A DNA stretch of 54,590 nucleotides, taken from Candidatus Tepidiaquacellales bacterium UBA2330. GTDB lineage: Bacteria; Bacteroidota; Ignavibacteria; Tepidaquicellales; Tepidaquicellaceae. The position numbers and the translations under genes are program-made. The stretch lies in the NCBI GenBank assembly GCA_002344965.1, contig DDUU01000012.1:1-54590 (forward strand), read 5' to 3'. The notes below the pieces were generated by a model. The model was given only the letters and a program-made list of their open reading frames with translations. It searched no databases and was not told the origin of the DNA. Numbering within the stretch: the first letter of the stretch is position 1; each line of letters begins with the position of its first letter. Below, one piece after another: positions 44,671 through 52,535 of the stretch.

Positions 44671-45513
44671 TTAATAACTATAACCCAGGCTCAAAATCAA
44701 TCCGTATTGATTTACATTAAATCTTCTTTCATCTTTATTATAATCTACGCTCAGATTTTTAATCCCCAAAGTAGTATTTAGGTTTGGATTGAATTTATAA
44801 CCGAATCCGCCGAGTATCATAAAAGAGTATTCTGAGTTTGCTCCGAAACCGCCGAAGTCGGTTCTCAGATATGAGAACCATTGCTTTGACAAAATAAAAC
44901 TCGCATTTATTCCGACAATCGGATCCACCCATGACCTGCTGTTGCTTCCCATAAAGTTCTGTCCGCTCGGAGGTATAAGAGTGATTTCAGTTTCAGTTGA
45001 CCAGATCCTCACTCCGGCGTATGTATCAAGAAATACACTTTTGCTGGTAGTAGGAAAAGAATAACCAAGTGAAAGATCAGTTATAAATTCTTTATTAGTT
45101 GTATTTGCTTTTGTAAGTCCTGAGCCGACCGGAAGCGTAACATCAAAATCCTTGAGGTTTGCATATACGATATCATAAAATAAATTAATCCTTTTATATT
45201 TGAATTTTCCTCCGATCATAAATGCCATTTTCAAATTACTAAGTGCATCGGAAAAACTTTTATTAAATTCATATGTCTTCGGATATCCTGAGGGAGTATT
45301 CGGAATACCTACGGTACCTCCCATTGCAATAGTCCAGAGATACGGATTAACTGTAAACCAAAAGTCCTTTTTCTTAGGAGCATTATTCTCAGCCGTTGCA
45401 GATGAACTTAAAGAATTATTTAATCTTGAAAGATTATTTATAACAGGGATTTCCTGTGATACTGCATTAACTGAAAATATAGTTAGTAACAATAAAAGTA
45501 ATAAGTTTTTCAT
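44671..45513 (-). CDS. Outer-membrane beta-barrel protein
   Basis: The 280 residues have signal peptide MKNLLLLLLLTIFSVNAVS|Q, a polar linker with AENNAPKKKD, then regular amphipathic beta strands (FWFTVNPYLWTIAMGGTVG, NLFYDIVYANLKDF, FLDTYAGVRIWSTETEITL). It ends in an aromatic LSLGYSY. The opening after the linker resembles outer-membrane proteins that start with a YLWxxxMxG motif. No ligand or pore motif is assignable. It is part of the - strand envelope cluster, 38 bp downstream of the next barrel gene. Confidence 0.75.
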   Translation of the reverse strand: MKNLLLLLLLTIFSVNAVSQEIPVINNLSRLNNSLSSSATAENNAPKKKDFWFTVNPYLWTIAMGGTVGIPNTPSGYPKTYEFNKSFSDALSNLKMAFMIGGKFKYKRINLFYDIVYANLKDFDVTLPVGSGLTKANTTNKEFITDLSLGYSFPTTSKSVFLDTYAGVRIWSTETEITLIPPSGQNFMGSNSRSWVDPIVGINASFILSKQWFSYLRTDFGGFGANSEYSFMILGGFGYKFNPNLNTTLGIKNLSVDYNKDERRFNVNQYGLILSLGYSY

Positions 45514-45551
45514 TATAGTTTTATTAAATTATTAATGAACAAAAAATTTTT

Positions 45552-46532
45552 TTAAAAGAAATATCTCATATTCAAAGACATGTTTACAAATTTAATGTTA
45601 TCTTCAAAGTCGAGCGGTTTATAAGTTTGATAATTGATTTCCAGTCCGAGGTTAAGATCCTGTTTGCCGGTGTAATTAATTCCCAGCAAAATGTTATTCG
45701 GTTCGGATTGAATCTGTTCGGAAGTCAGCGGTAATGAGTTATGATAAAAGCCCAGTGAAAAACCTATCGGGACATTCTGAACCGGCAAAAGATCCGCATC
45801 AAATATTCCTCCGTATTCAAAATACCATTTATCAATATCAGTAACATCAATCGACTCACCGAACTGAGCGTTGAAATTTCCGATAAATCCGAAAGTTCTG
45901 TTAAATGCGTATGCAAATTTTAGAGCACCACCGGCTCTGACAGTGGAATAAGACTTCACAAGTCTGTTTGAAGGTGTAATTTTACCGCTGTCAATAACAC
46001 CCTGAATAAAGCTGTTAAGATCAATTATGGTATAACTTTTATTAAAAAGATCAATTGAACCTGATAGCGCAAATTCATCATTCTGATATAATTTGAACAT
46101 CCATCCAAGTTCATAACCCGATGCTGCATTTACTCCTTCTGAGATCAACGCTCCGGGTTTTGTACCTAACTTTCCTGCAATTAAAAGCTTTACCCGAAAT
46201 GCCATCCAGTCTTTTATCATCTGCTGATATTCAATATCAAGATTTGTATAAATCAGATCGCCCCGCAACTGAATAACTTCTAATGTATCAATTTTTATAG
46301 TCGGAATTTTTAAATTCACTGTCTGACCTGCCCCAAGTCTGCTTTGTAAAAAAGTCTGTATAAAAGGTGTGCCGATATATGAATTTACTATAAACTTATG
46401 ACCTTTGAGTGTTTCATGTTCATATAAAGAATCGTTAGACGGAGGAAAAATTTTACCAAAAGAATTCTGAGTAAAAATCACAGGCAAGAGAGCGATTGTA
46501 AAAGTTAACTTAAGAATTATATTTTTTTTCAT
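45552..46532 (-). CDS. Probable outer-membrane beta-barrel protein
   Basis: The 326 residues have an N-terminal signal peptide (MKKNIILKLTFTIALLPVIFT|Q is one possible cut). Alternating beta strands run to an aromatic C-terminus NMSLNMRYFF, typical of barrels. No specific family was recognised. The upstream barrel gene ends 12 bp before it, and the next starts 38 bp after, so the three are probably one operon. Confidence 0.7.
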   Translation of the reverse strand: MKKNIILKLTFTIALLPVIFTQNSFGKIFPPSNDSLYEHETLKGHKFIVNSYIGTPFIQTFLQSRLGAGQTVNLKIPTIKIDTLEVIQLRGDLIYTNLDIEYQQMIKDWMAFRVKLLIAGKLGTKPGALISEGVNAASGYELGWMFKLYQNDEFALSGSIDLFNKSYTIIDLNSFIQGVIDSGKITPSNRLVKSYSTVRAGGALKFAYAFNRTFGFIGNFNAQFGESIDVTDIDKWYFEYGGIFDADLLPVQNVPIGFSLGFYHNSLPLTSEQIQSEPNNILLGINYTGKQDLNLGLEINYQTYKPLDFEDNIKFVNMSLNMRYFF

Positions 46533-46544
46533 CGTAATAAATTT

Positions 46545-47180
46545 TTAAAGAATATATGATACATATGTCAAAAACTGAAAACCTGACAATCTGAATCTTG
46601 ACGGTAACGAATTAAAGTTTTCTTTGCTCAAATTAAACAGACTCTGAGAATACCTTCCTTCCGCAGAAATAACAAAGCGTTTTACGGGAAATTTAACTCC
46701 GACACCGAATGCTGCGGCAAGGTCAAATTTTTCAAAACTTTCTGAAATATCTTTTTCCTCCGATGTTTTATTTATATCCTGAATTTTTGAATCCTGAAGG
46801 AATCCGAAATCAAGTCCGCTTAAAAAATATGTTACTCCGTTAAATGCTTCTAATTTAGCTAACACCGGCACGCGGAAGTATGACATTTTCACATTCATAC
46901 TGTCAACCGGATCTTCCCTTCCGATATCATATGAAATGATAGTCCGGTAAACGGAATAGTTCGGCTGTAATACTATCTTAATTTCTTTTGTAATATTAGT
47001 TTCTGCTGATAAGCCAAACATATATCCGGTTTTAGAACCGTAGGAAGCATTCTGCGGAGCATCGCCTGAAATACTTTGAATATTCAGACCGCCAATCAAA
47101 CCGACAGTAGTCTGAGATTTTAAATCTGCAGCTGAAAGAATAATAAATGAAATAAAAATCAGTAAATTTCGGGAATTCAT
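46545..47180 (-). CDS. PorT/OmpW-like small outer-membrane beta-barrel protein
   Basis: The 211 residues have signal peptide MNSRNLLIFISFIILSAADLKS|Q, then TTVGLIGGLNIQSISGD, the opening typical of the outer-membrane barrel domain 2 group in Bacteroidota (PorT-like). Strands such as MSYFRVPVLAKLEAF and FDLAAAFGVGVKFPVKRFVISAEGRYSQ fit the same fold. It is likely an 8-stranded barrel. The assignment to PorT itself, a T9SS component, would be over-reading. Confidence 0.75.
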   Translation of the reverse strand: MNSRNLLIFISFIILSAADLKSQTTVGLIGGLNIQSISGDAPQNASYGSKTGYMFGLSAETNITKEIKIVLQPNYSVYRTIISYDIGREDPVDSMNVKMSYFRVPVLAKLEAFNGVTYFLSGLDFGFLQDSKIQDINKTSEEKDISESFEKFDLAAAFGVGVKFPVKRFVISAEGRYSQSLFNLSKENFNSLPSRFRLSGFQFLTYVSYIL

Positions 47181-47304
47181 ATTGCTGTGTTGTTTTACTT
47201 ACTTAATTTAAAAAATCTTAACGGAATATTTTACAAATAAAACCTGATTATAATTTTGATTGGGATTTTACAATACGGATTATAAAAATATAATCTTTTC
47301 CGAA

Positions 47305-47712
47305 TCATTGTCTTAACAGTGCTGCTAAAAACAAAATCAGTCCTAGTAAAAGTATTAAAATCGCAATTAAAGGTGTAAACGATCTTGGTAAATCTTTACT
47401 GGATACCTTTAGTCTTTTCATATCATTTCTGTATTGCAGCAACCCAAGAAAAAGTCCGAGGAAACCTATAATAATCAGCATCATTCCGACATGTCTCGGA
47501 GATAAAAGACGGTGCTGGACATCAATATGATCAGTCTTTACAAGCTCCTGAAAAAACTTATAAATTGTAAACCCGAAAGATATAAGTGATGTAGCGGTCC
47601 TTACCCACGCCATTAAAGTTCTGTCGTTAGCAAGAGCTGTTCTTTCATAAGCAAGATTAGTCCTGTCCTCCGCCAGTTCATTGGCTGTTTTTACCTGAAT
47701 ATCTTCAGACAT
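47305..47712 (-). CDS. DUF202 (YidH-type) membrane protein
   Basis: The 135 residues contain the family signature LAxERTxLAxxRTLMAWVRTATSLISFGF-type stretch (about 14-48), followed by three membrane helices. Function of DUF202 is unknown. It is 21 bp downstream of the small membrane protein 47734-48117, so they are probably co-transcribed. Confidence 0.9.
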   Translation of the reverse strand: MSEDIQVKTANELAEDRTNLAYERTALANDRTLMAWVRTATSLISFGFTIYKFFQELVKTDHIDVQHRLLSPRHVGMMLIIIGFLGLFLGLLQYRNDMKRLKVSSKDLPRSFTPLIAILILLLGLILFLAALLRQ

Positions 47713-47733
47713 TTTAAAATTATTTTTTTGTTA

Positions 47734-48117
47734 TTAAGATTTGTTTTTATTTAAGTGCTTACGGTAAATTCTGTTTGCTAATCCCCTTGCAATCGAGTAA
47801 GGTATGAAAACCAGTGTAGTGCCGATCAAAAGAGACTGCAACGGAGCGAACGTACCGGAAATAATATAATAAAAGATCACATCCAGAATTATTGCTATTA
47901 TAAAAACTTTACCGACACTTTTAACTGCTTCTTTAATTTTTGCTTTCCTGTCATCTGAATTGAAAAGTGATATTAAAAAAGGATCATTACCTAATTTAGC
48001 ATCTGTGATACCGTCCTTGATACCAAAGAACGCAGAAATTAAAGGCTGCAGAATAAATCTTAATGAACCCGGACCCGAAAGTCTTACAAACTCCTGTATT
48101 ATAATTATTATTTTCAT
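47734..48117 (-). CDS. Small membrane protein of unknown function
   Basis: The 127 residues begin MKIIIIIQEFVRLSGPGSLRFILQPLISAFFGIKDG. They then have a polar stretch (GNDPFLISLFNSDDRKAKIKEAVKSVGK), two membrane helices (about 68-88 and 92-108) and a basic C-terminus (NRIYRKHLNKNKS). The N-terminal FILQPL--FFGIKDG-xDAKxG pattern is one I associate with unnamed proteins next to DUF202 genes, but I cannot name the family. Confidence 0.7.
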   Translation of the reverse strand: MKIIIIIQEFVRLSGPGSLRFILQPLISAFFGIKDGITDAKLGNDPFLISLFNSDDRKAKIKEAVKSVGKVFIIAIILDVIFYYIISGTFAPLQSLLIGTTLVFIPYSIARGLANRIYRKHLNKNKS

Positions 48118-48190
48118 ATTAATAACTTTACTTAATAGTTTTAATCGCTGATAAGAATACCGGTATGATTTTTTGCATAAGCAAAAAAAA

Positions 48191-49006
48191 TTATTTCTTC
48201 GGAAACACTAATGTAACTCCTATTCTTGCTCCCCATTCAGGTTTGTTAATTTTCTCATTTGAATAAAACAACAGTGGTGAAAGCTGTAAACTTGCAATCT
48301 GTTTTGCATCAAACTTAAAAACCTGTGTCAGATTAAGTGCAATCAATCCTGAAGTAAGTCTTTTCCCTCTCCAGTCATAAGAATTTTCAGAAGAAGCTCC
48401 GATTCCCAAACCGCCGAGTGTATTGTAAGAAAAAAACGGCTGAACAAATAAAGAAGTAATTTCAGATCTGCTTTCACTTCCTGCGACAGACCAGAGATTG
48501 TTTGCTAGAAAACCAATTGTCCAGGAACCGGGCTGGCCGAGGATAACTACAGATGGTCCGAGTAATAATTTTTTTGTTCCGAGTAAAGTATCGGTTGCAG
48601 TCGGAACAGATAGTGCCGGACCGATTCCCCATACAATTTTACTTTTAGCCGGTGAAAAAAACGCCGTGTATAATATATCACCCATGCCGTTTTGTCTGCC
48701 GTCTCCGATCACTTTATTCTGAAATACAAACGGGAAAATTGCGCGGTTTATCAGATTAATATTTTTTCCCAGAGAAACCGGAATTACGGGCTGAAAATTT
48801 AATAAATATTTATAACCTTTCTGCTCCCCAATACCAAACTGAAAGTTATTCTGAAAAGGTACGCTGTAAATATTTGCAACCGGATTTGCTAAAGCTTTGG
48901 CAACATTTTGCGCGCTTTCATCCTGAGAAAAGGATGATTTGCTAAAAACTAAAATCGAAAATAAAAAGATTTTAAAAATTACTGAATTGCAAATGAAAGA
49001 ATTCAA
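48191..49006 (-). CDS. Outer-membrane barrel protein of the 'transporter/neuromedin U-like' annotation group
   Basis: The 271 residues have a signal peptide ending SSFS|Q. The conserved opening is KALANPVANIYSVPFQNNFQFGIG. Strands follow such as YKYLLNFQPVIPVSLGKNINLI and MGDILYTAFFSPAKSKIVWGIGPALSVPTATD. This pattern marks a bacterial barrel family often mislabelled 'neuromedin U'. Family members are putative outer-membrane channels without a known ligand. The gene lies directly downstream of the DUF1254 gene, a common pairing. Confidence 0.8.
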   Translation of the reverse strand: MNSFICNSVIFKIFLFSILVFSKSSFSQDESAQNVAKALANPVANIYSVPFQNNFQFGIGEQKGYKYLLNFQPVIPVSLGKNINLINRAIFPFVFQNKVIGDGRQNGMGDILYTAFFSPAKSKIVWGIGPALSVPTATDTLLGTKKLLLGPSVVILGQPGSWTIGFLANNLWSVAGSESRSEITSLFVQPFFSYNTLGGLGIGASSENSYDWRGKRLTSGLIALNLTQVFKFDAKQIASLQLSPLLFYSNEKINKPEWGARIGVTLVFPKK

Positions 49007-49137
49007 ATCTTATAAATTAAAAAAATTTATTTTGAGGATGTAATATATACTTATTTTACTATTACTTCAATTTAGATAATTTAAACGGTAACAATATCCA
49101 CAATGAAAAAAACCTTAAGTGTGAAGTAAAATCACAT

Positions 49138-50463
49138 CTATACTTTTTTTAAAGGCGGCTGTTTCCAGCTTCCGTTAACCGCCTCTGACTTCGGCCAGTA
49201 TAATCTCATAAAAACAGCAAACGGACCGTTCGGCGCCGGAAGCCAGTTTGATTCTTTATCTGCGCCGGGTGAATCGTGCTGAATATATATAGTTATACCG
49301 CCGTCAGTGTCAGTCTTCAAATCGGGAAGCATTGGTGAATTAATCAGGTATCGGTTGATCGGATTTGAGCAAAGAAGACTTGCAGGCATTTCATACATAG
49401 TCAGAGACCAGAAAGCATTTACAGGAGGAAGTTGTCCTTTGGCAAAATGAATAGTATATTTATTTTTTGAACCGTCAGGAATATTTCCTTCAGAATCTAT
49501 TTTGTAATTCGGATACATTGCCTCATCAGCGGAGTTTCCGAAAATGCCGAGCACTGCTGCAGCCATTCTGTACATATAATTATTTTTTAAAAACTCTCTT
49601 GTCCCGAATAAATCTCCTGAAGTAACCTGATCTGTCAGAATTTTGGATTTAACAAAATTTTCATATTCCTTCCATGCTTCTGCAATACCTTCTTCGTATG
49701 CTTTTTTTGTTTCAACAGGTAAATTATCAAAATCAATTTTTTTCCCCGTTTCTATTCCGATCTTTGCAAACCTTTCTCTTAATTCTTTTTCAGAAGGATG
49801 CACAGGACAAAACTGAAGCTGGAAATTCAGAATGTTGAAAAATTCCGGTGAAGTCTTTTGCAAATCAGGAGACAGCGGTTTAATAAAATCAACAGGATCG
49901 GAAGCTAAATCCGGTTTACCGAGATAAGAAGAAAGAGTCTGTATTTTATAACCTTCCTGAATTTTCTTTACATTTTCAAGATCATCCGGATTAAAAAGTT
50001 GAGTTCTGAAAATACAGGAAACAAACTGAGTTTCGGATATGATAATTTTTTTAATTCCCGCCGGAGCTTCACCTTTCCAGTCCGGTCCGGCAACAAGGAA
50101 AACTCCGCCGCCATTTCCTGTAGTCCTGCTGCCCAGATATTCAAAATTGTGTGTGAAGAGATCAATTAACTGAACTGAAAAATATCTGTCATTATCAATT
50201 ACAGGCAGTGTGATAACAACCGGATCTTTTCTCAGATCCATTTCGACCATTGAATAAGGCGTATCTGAATTAGGCGTCTGCACTGTTTTATCTTCAGGAG
50301 TGTAAACCCTCGGTATATTTTTGAGAACATTAAACGGTCCTTTATATTCCGGATTATTTTTATCTATATTATATGCATATTCAATACGATATGAATCTAC
50401 AACGGGGAAACCGTATATGTAAGCCTCTTTTGCTATGGTTCTGATTTCTGAAAGATTAGTCAT
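49138..50463 (-). CDS. DUF1254/DUF1214 domain protein
   Basis: The 441 residues start MTNLSEIRTIAKEAYIYGFPVVDSYR. The DUF1254 part (~10-140) has YIYGFP and TPNSDTPYSMVEMDL; the DUF1214 part (~320-430) has AFWSLTMYEMPASLL and WLPAPNGPFAVFMRLYWP. The family is widespread and often next to porin-like genes; its biochemical role is not settled. Unlike many relatives it shows no signal peptide with this start, so it may be cytoplasmic or the start may be incomplete. It is 64 bp downstream of asnB. Confidence 0.9.
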   Translation of the reverse strand: MTNLSEIRTIAKEAYIYGFPVVDSYRIEYAYNIDKNNPEYKGPFNVLKNIPRVYTPEDKTVQTPNSDTPYSMVEMDLRKDPVVITLPVIDNDRYFSVQLIDLFTHNFEYLGSRTTGNGGGVFLVAGPDWKGEAPAGIKKIIISETQFVSCIFRTQLFNPDDLENVKKIQEGYKIQTLSSYLGKPDLASDPVDFIKPLSPDLQKTSPEFFNILNFQLQFCPVHPSEKELRERFAKIGIETGKKIDFDNLPVETKKAYEEGIAEAWKEYENFVKSKILTDQVTSGDLFGTREFLKNNYMYRMAAAVLGIFGNSADEAMYPNYKIDSEGNIPDGSKNKYTIHFAKGQLPPVNAFWSLTMYEMPASLLCSNPINRYLINSPMLPDLKTDTDGGITIYIQHDSPGADKESNWLPAPNGPFAVFMRLYWPKSEAVNGSWKQPPLKKV

Positions 50464-50527
50464 TGATGTAATTTGATTTTAAAATTTTTAAAGAAATTAG
50501 TTTATAGTTTAGAATAAATTTAAGTAA

Positions 50528-52195
50528 TTAATTATAACTGTTTTTATGTACGCTTTTCACCGCTCTGCCTGAAGGATCATTTGTATTCTGAAACGACGAA
50601 TCCCACGCCAGTGCTTCAGGAGTACTGCATGCAACGGATTTTACGGACGGAACACACTGCGCCGCTGAGTCTGACGGAAAATGTCCGCTGAATATAGACC
50701 TGTATCTGTATTCTTCTTTTGTCATGGGAGGATTAATATGAAATCTGAATTTAGCATTTGCCAGCATTTCATCAGTAACTTCTTTTTCTGCGACTGCTTT
50801 TAAAGTATCAATCCAGCTGTATCCGACGCCGTCTGAAAATTGCTCTTTTTGTCTCCAGAGAATTTCATCCGGAAGATAATCTTCAAACGCTTTCCTGAGG
50901 ATCCATTTTTCCATTTTACCTTCCGAAGTCATTTTATCTTTCGGATTTAATCTCATTGCAATATCAAGAAATTCTTTATCAAGAAAAGGCACACGCCCTT
51001 CTATTCCCCATGCTGCAAGTGATTTATTGGCGCGAAGACAGTCATAAAGATGCAGCTTACCGAGTTTGCGGATTGTCTCTTCGTGAAAAGACTTCGGATC
51101 CGGAGCTTTGTGAAAATAAAGATAACCGCCGAATATTTCATCAGCGCCTTCACCTGAAAGCACCATTTTAATTCCCATGGATTTTATAACTCTGGCTAAC
51201 AGATACATCGGAGTGGAAGCCCGGACGGTAGTTACGTCATAAGTTTCAAGATGATAGATCACATCGCTGACAGCATCAAGCCCTTCCTGAATAGTGAAAT
51301 TAATTTCATGATGAACAGAGCCGATATGGTTTGCGACTTTCTGAGCTGCAGCTAAATCAGGCGAGCCTTTCAGCCCAATTGCAAAGGAGTGCAGCTGCGG
51401 ATACCAGGCTTGCTGAGTATCATCAGATTCAACTCTTTTAGAAGCATACTTTTTTGTAACAGCTGATATTATAGATGAGTCAAGTCCTCCTGAAAGCAGA
51501 ACGCCATAAGGCACATCAGACATCAGTTGCCTGTGAACAGCATTCTCAAGTCCTTTGCGTAATTTTTCAATATCAGATTCATTTGATTTAACATTATTAA
51601 AATCCGTCCAGTCGCGTTTGTACCATTTTTTAAGATCAGTTCCATCTTTGCTGTAAATATAATGACCGGGAAGGAATTCCTGAATTCTGCTGCAGACGCC
51701 TTCAAGAGCTTTTAATTCAGAAGCTACATAAAAATTTCCTGACTTGTCCCATCCCATATATAAAGGAATAATTCCAATATGATCACGGGCAATAAAATAT
51801 GAATCATTTTCCTCATCATACAGAGCGAACGCAAAAATTCCGTTAAGATCGTCAAGAAAGTCTATCCCTTTTTTTCTGTATAGCGCGAGTATAATTTCAC
51901 AATCTGATTCGGTAAGAAAATTATATCCATTAACCAAATGTCTCAGATCTTTATGATTGTAAATCTCGCCGTTGGCAGCGAGAATTAATTTCCCGTCATC
52001 ACTGTATAGCGGCTGCTTGCCTGACTTAGGATCGACAATTGCAAGTCTCTCATGAGCGAAAATTATTTTATCATTGCTGTAATTACCTGACCAGTCAGGA
52101 CCACGGTGACGAACTTTCTTTGACATTTCAAGAACATCCTGTCTTAGAAGTTTTACATCAGAAATATTGCCGAACATACATACAATACCGCACAT
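50528..52195 (-). CDS. asnB: Asparagine synthetase B, glutamine-hydrolysing
   Basis: The 555 residues match the length of E. coli AsnB (554). Cys2 is the N-terminal nucleophile of the glutaminase domain (MCGIV). R49, the NGEIYN motif (N75-N80) and D98 are in place. The ATP-pyrophosphatase motif SGGLDSS lies at 235-241, and SGEGADEIFGGY follows near 350. All catalytic elements look intact, so it should convert Asp and Gln to Asn and Glu in the cytoplasm using ATP. It is the first gene of the - strand run; the 340 bp upstream hold an inverted repeat. Confidence 0.96.
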   Translation of the reverse strand: MCGIVCMFGNISDVKLLRQDVLEMSKKVRHRGPDWSGNYSNDKIIFAHERLAIVDPKSGKQPLYSDDGKLILAANGEIYNHKDLRHLVNGYNFLTESDCEIILALYRKKGIDFLDDLNGIFAFALYDEENDSYFIARDHIGIIPLYMGWDKSGNFYVASELKALEGVCSRIQEFLPGHYIYSKDGTDLKKWYKRDWTDFNNVKSNESDIEKLRKGLENAVHRQLMSDVPYGVLLSGGLDSSIISAVTKKYASKRVESDDTQQAWYPQLHSFAIGLKGSPDLAAAQKVANHIGSVHHEINFTIQEGLDAVSDVIYHLETYDVTTVRASTPMYLLARVIKSMGIKMVLSGEGADEIFGGYLYFHKAPDPKSFHEETIRKLGKLHLYDCLRANKSLAAWGIEGRVPFLDKEFLDIAMRLNPKDKMTSEGKMEKWILRKAFEDYLPDEILWRQKEQFSDGVGYSWIDTLKAVAEKEVTDEMLANAKFRFHINPPMTKEEYRYRSIFSGHFPSDSAAQCVPSVKSVACSTPEALAWDSSFQNTNDPSGRAVKSVHKNSYN

Positions 52196-52318
52196 AAATT
52201 AAACGTGTTATTAAATTTGAAAATATTTTACTCTGTTATAATTTAATATAAGGAGAGAAAATGTGTGTTTATATGAATGAATACAATTTACCCATTTCAT
52301 AAAAAAGTAACAATTGAG

Positions 52319-52392
52319 AATCAGGAGATTTGTTACGAGGGAAATCGATGTCGTCAGGATATACTTTTTACTTCGCTCGTAATCTCCTGATT
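52319..52392. repeat. Long inverted repeat between asnB and the subtilase gene
   Basis: AATCAGGAGA + TTACGAG (52319-52339, with a 4-base bulge) pairs with CTCGTAA + TCTCCTGATT (52376-52392), 17 bp in total, around a 36-base loop. It lies in the gene-free 52196-52535 interval between divergent genes; the rest of that interval is plain AT-rich sequence. Confidence 0.75.
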
Positions 52393-52535
52393 AAGAGCAT
52401 GAGCGTAAACAGTAAAAAGAGATTTGATTTATTACTCAACTAAATTGAAATTTCAATATTAATAATATAAATTAATGCACACATTTTTTTCCAAATCTCA
52501 AAACAATTTTTTTAAAACAAACATAATATTATCAA

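Noticed and set aside
46545..47180. Calling the small barrel PorT, a T9SS component
   Set aside because: Only the general barrel pattern is visible; no other T9SS machinery gene is nearby to support it.
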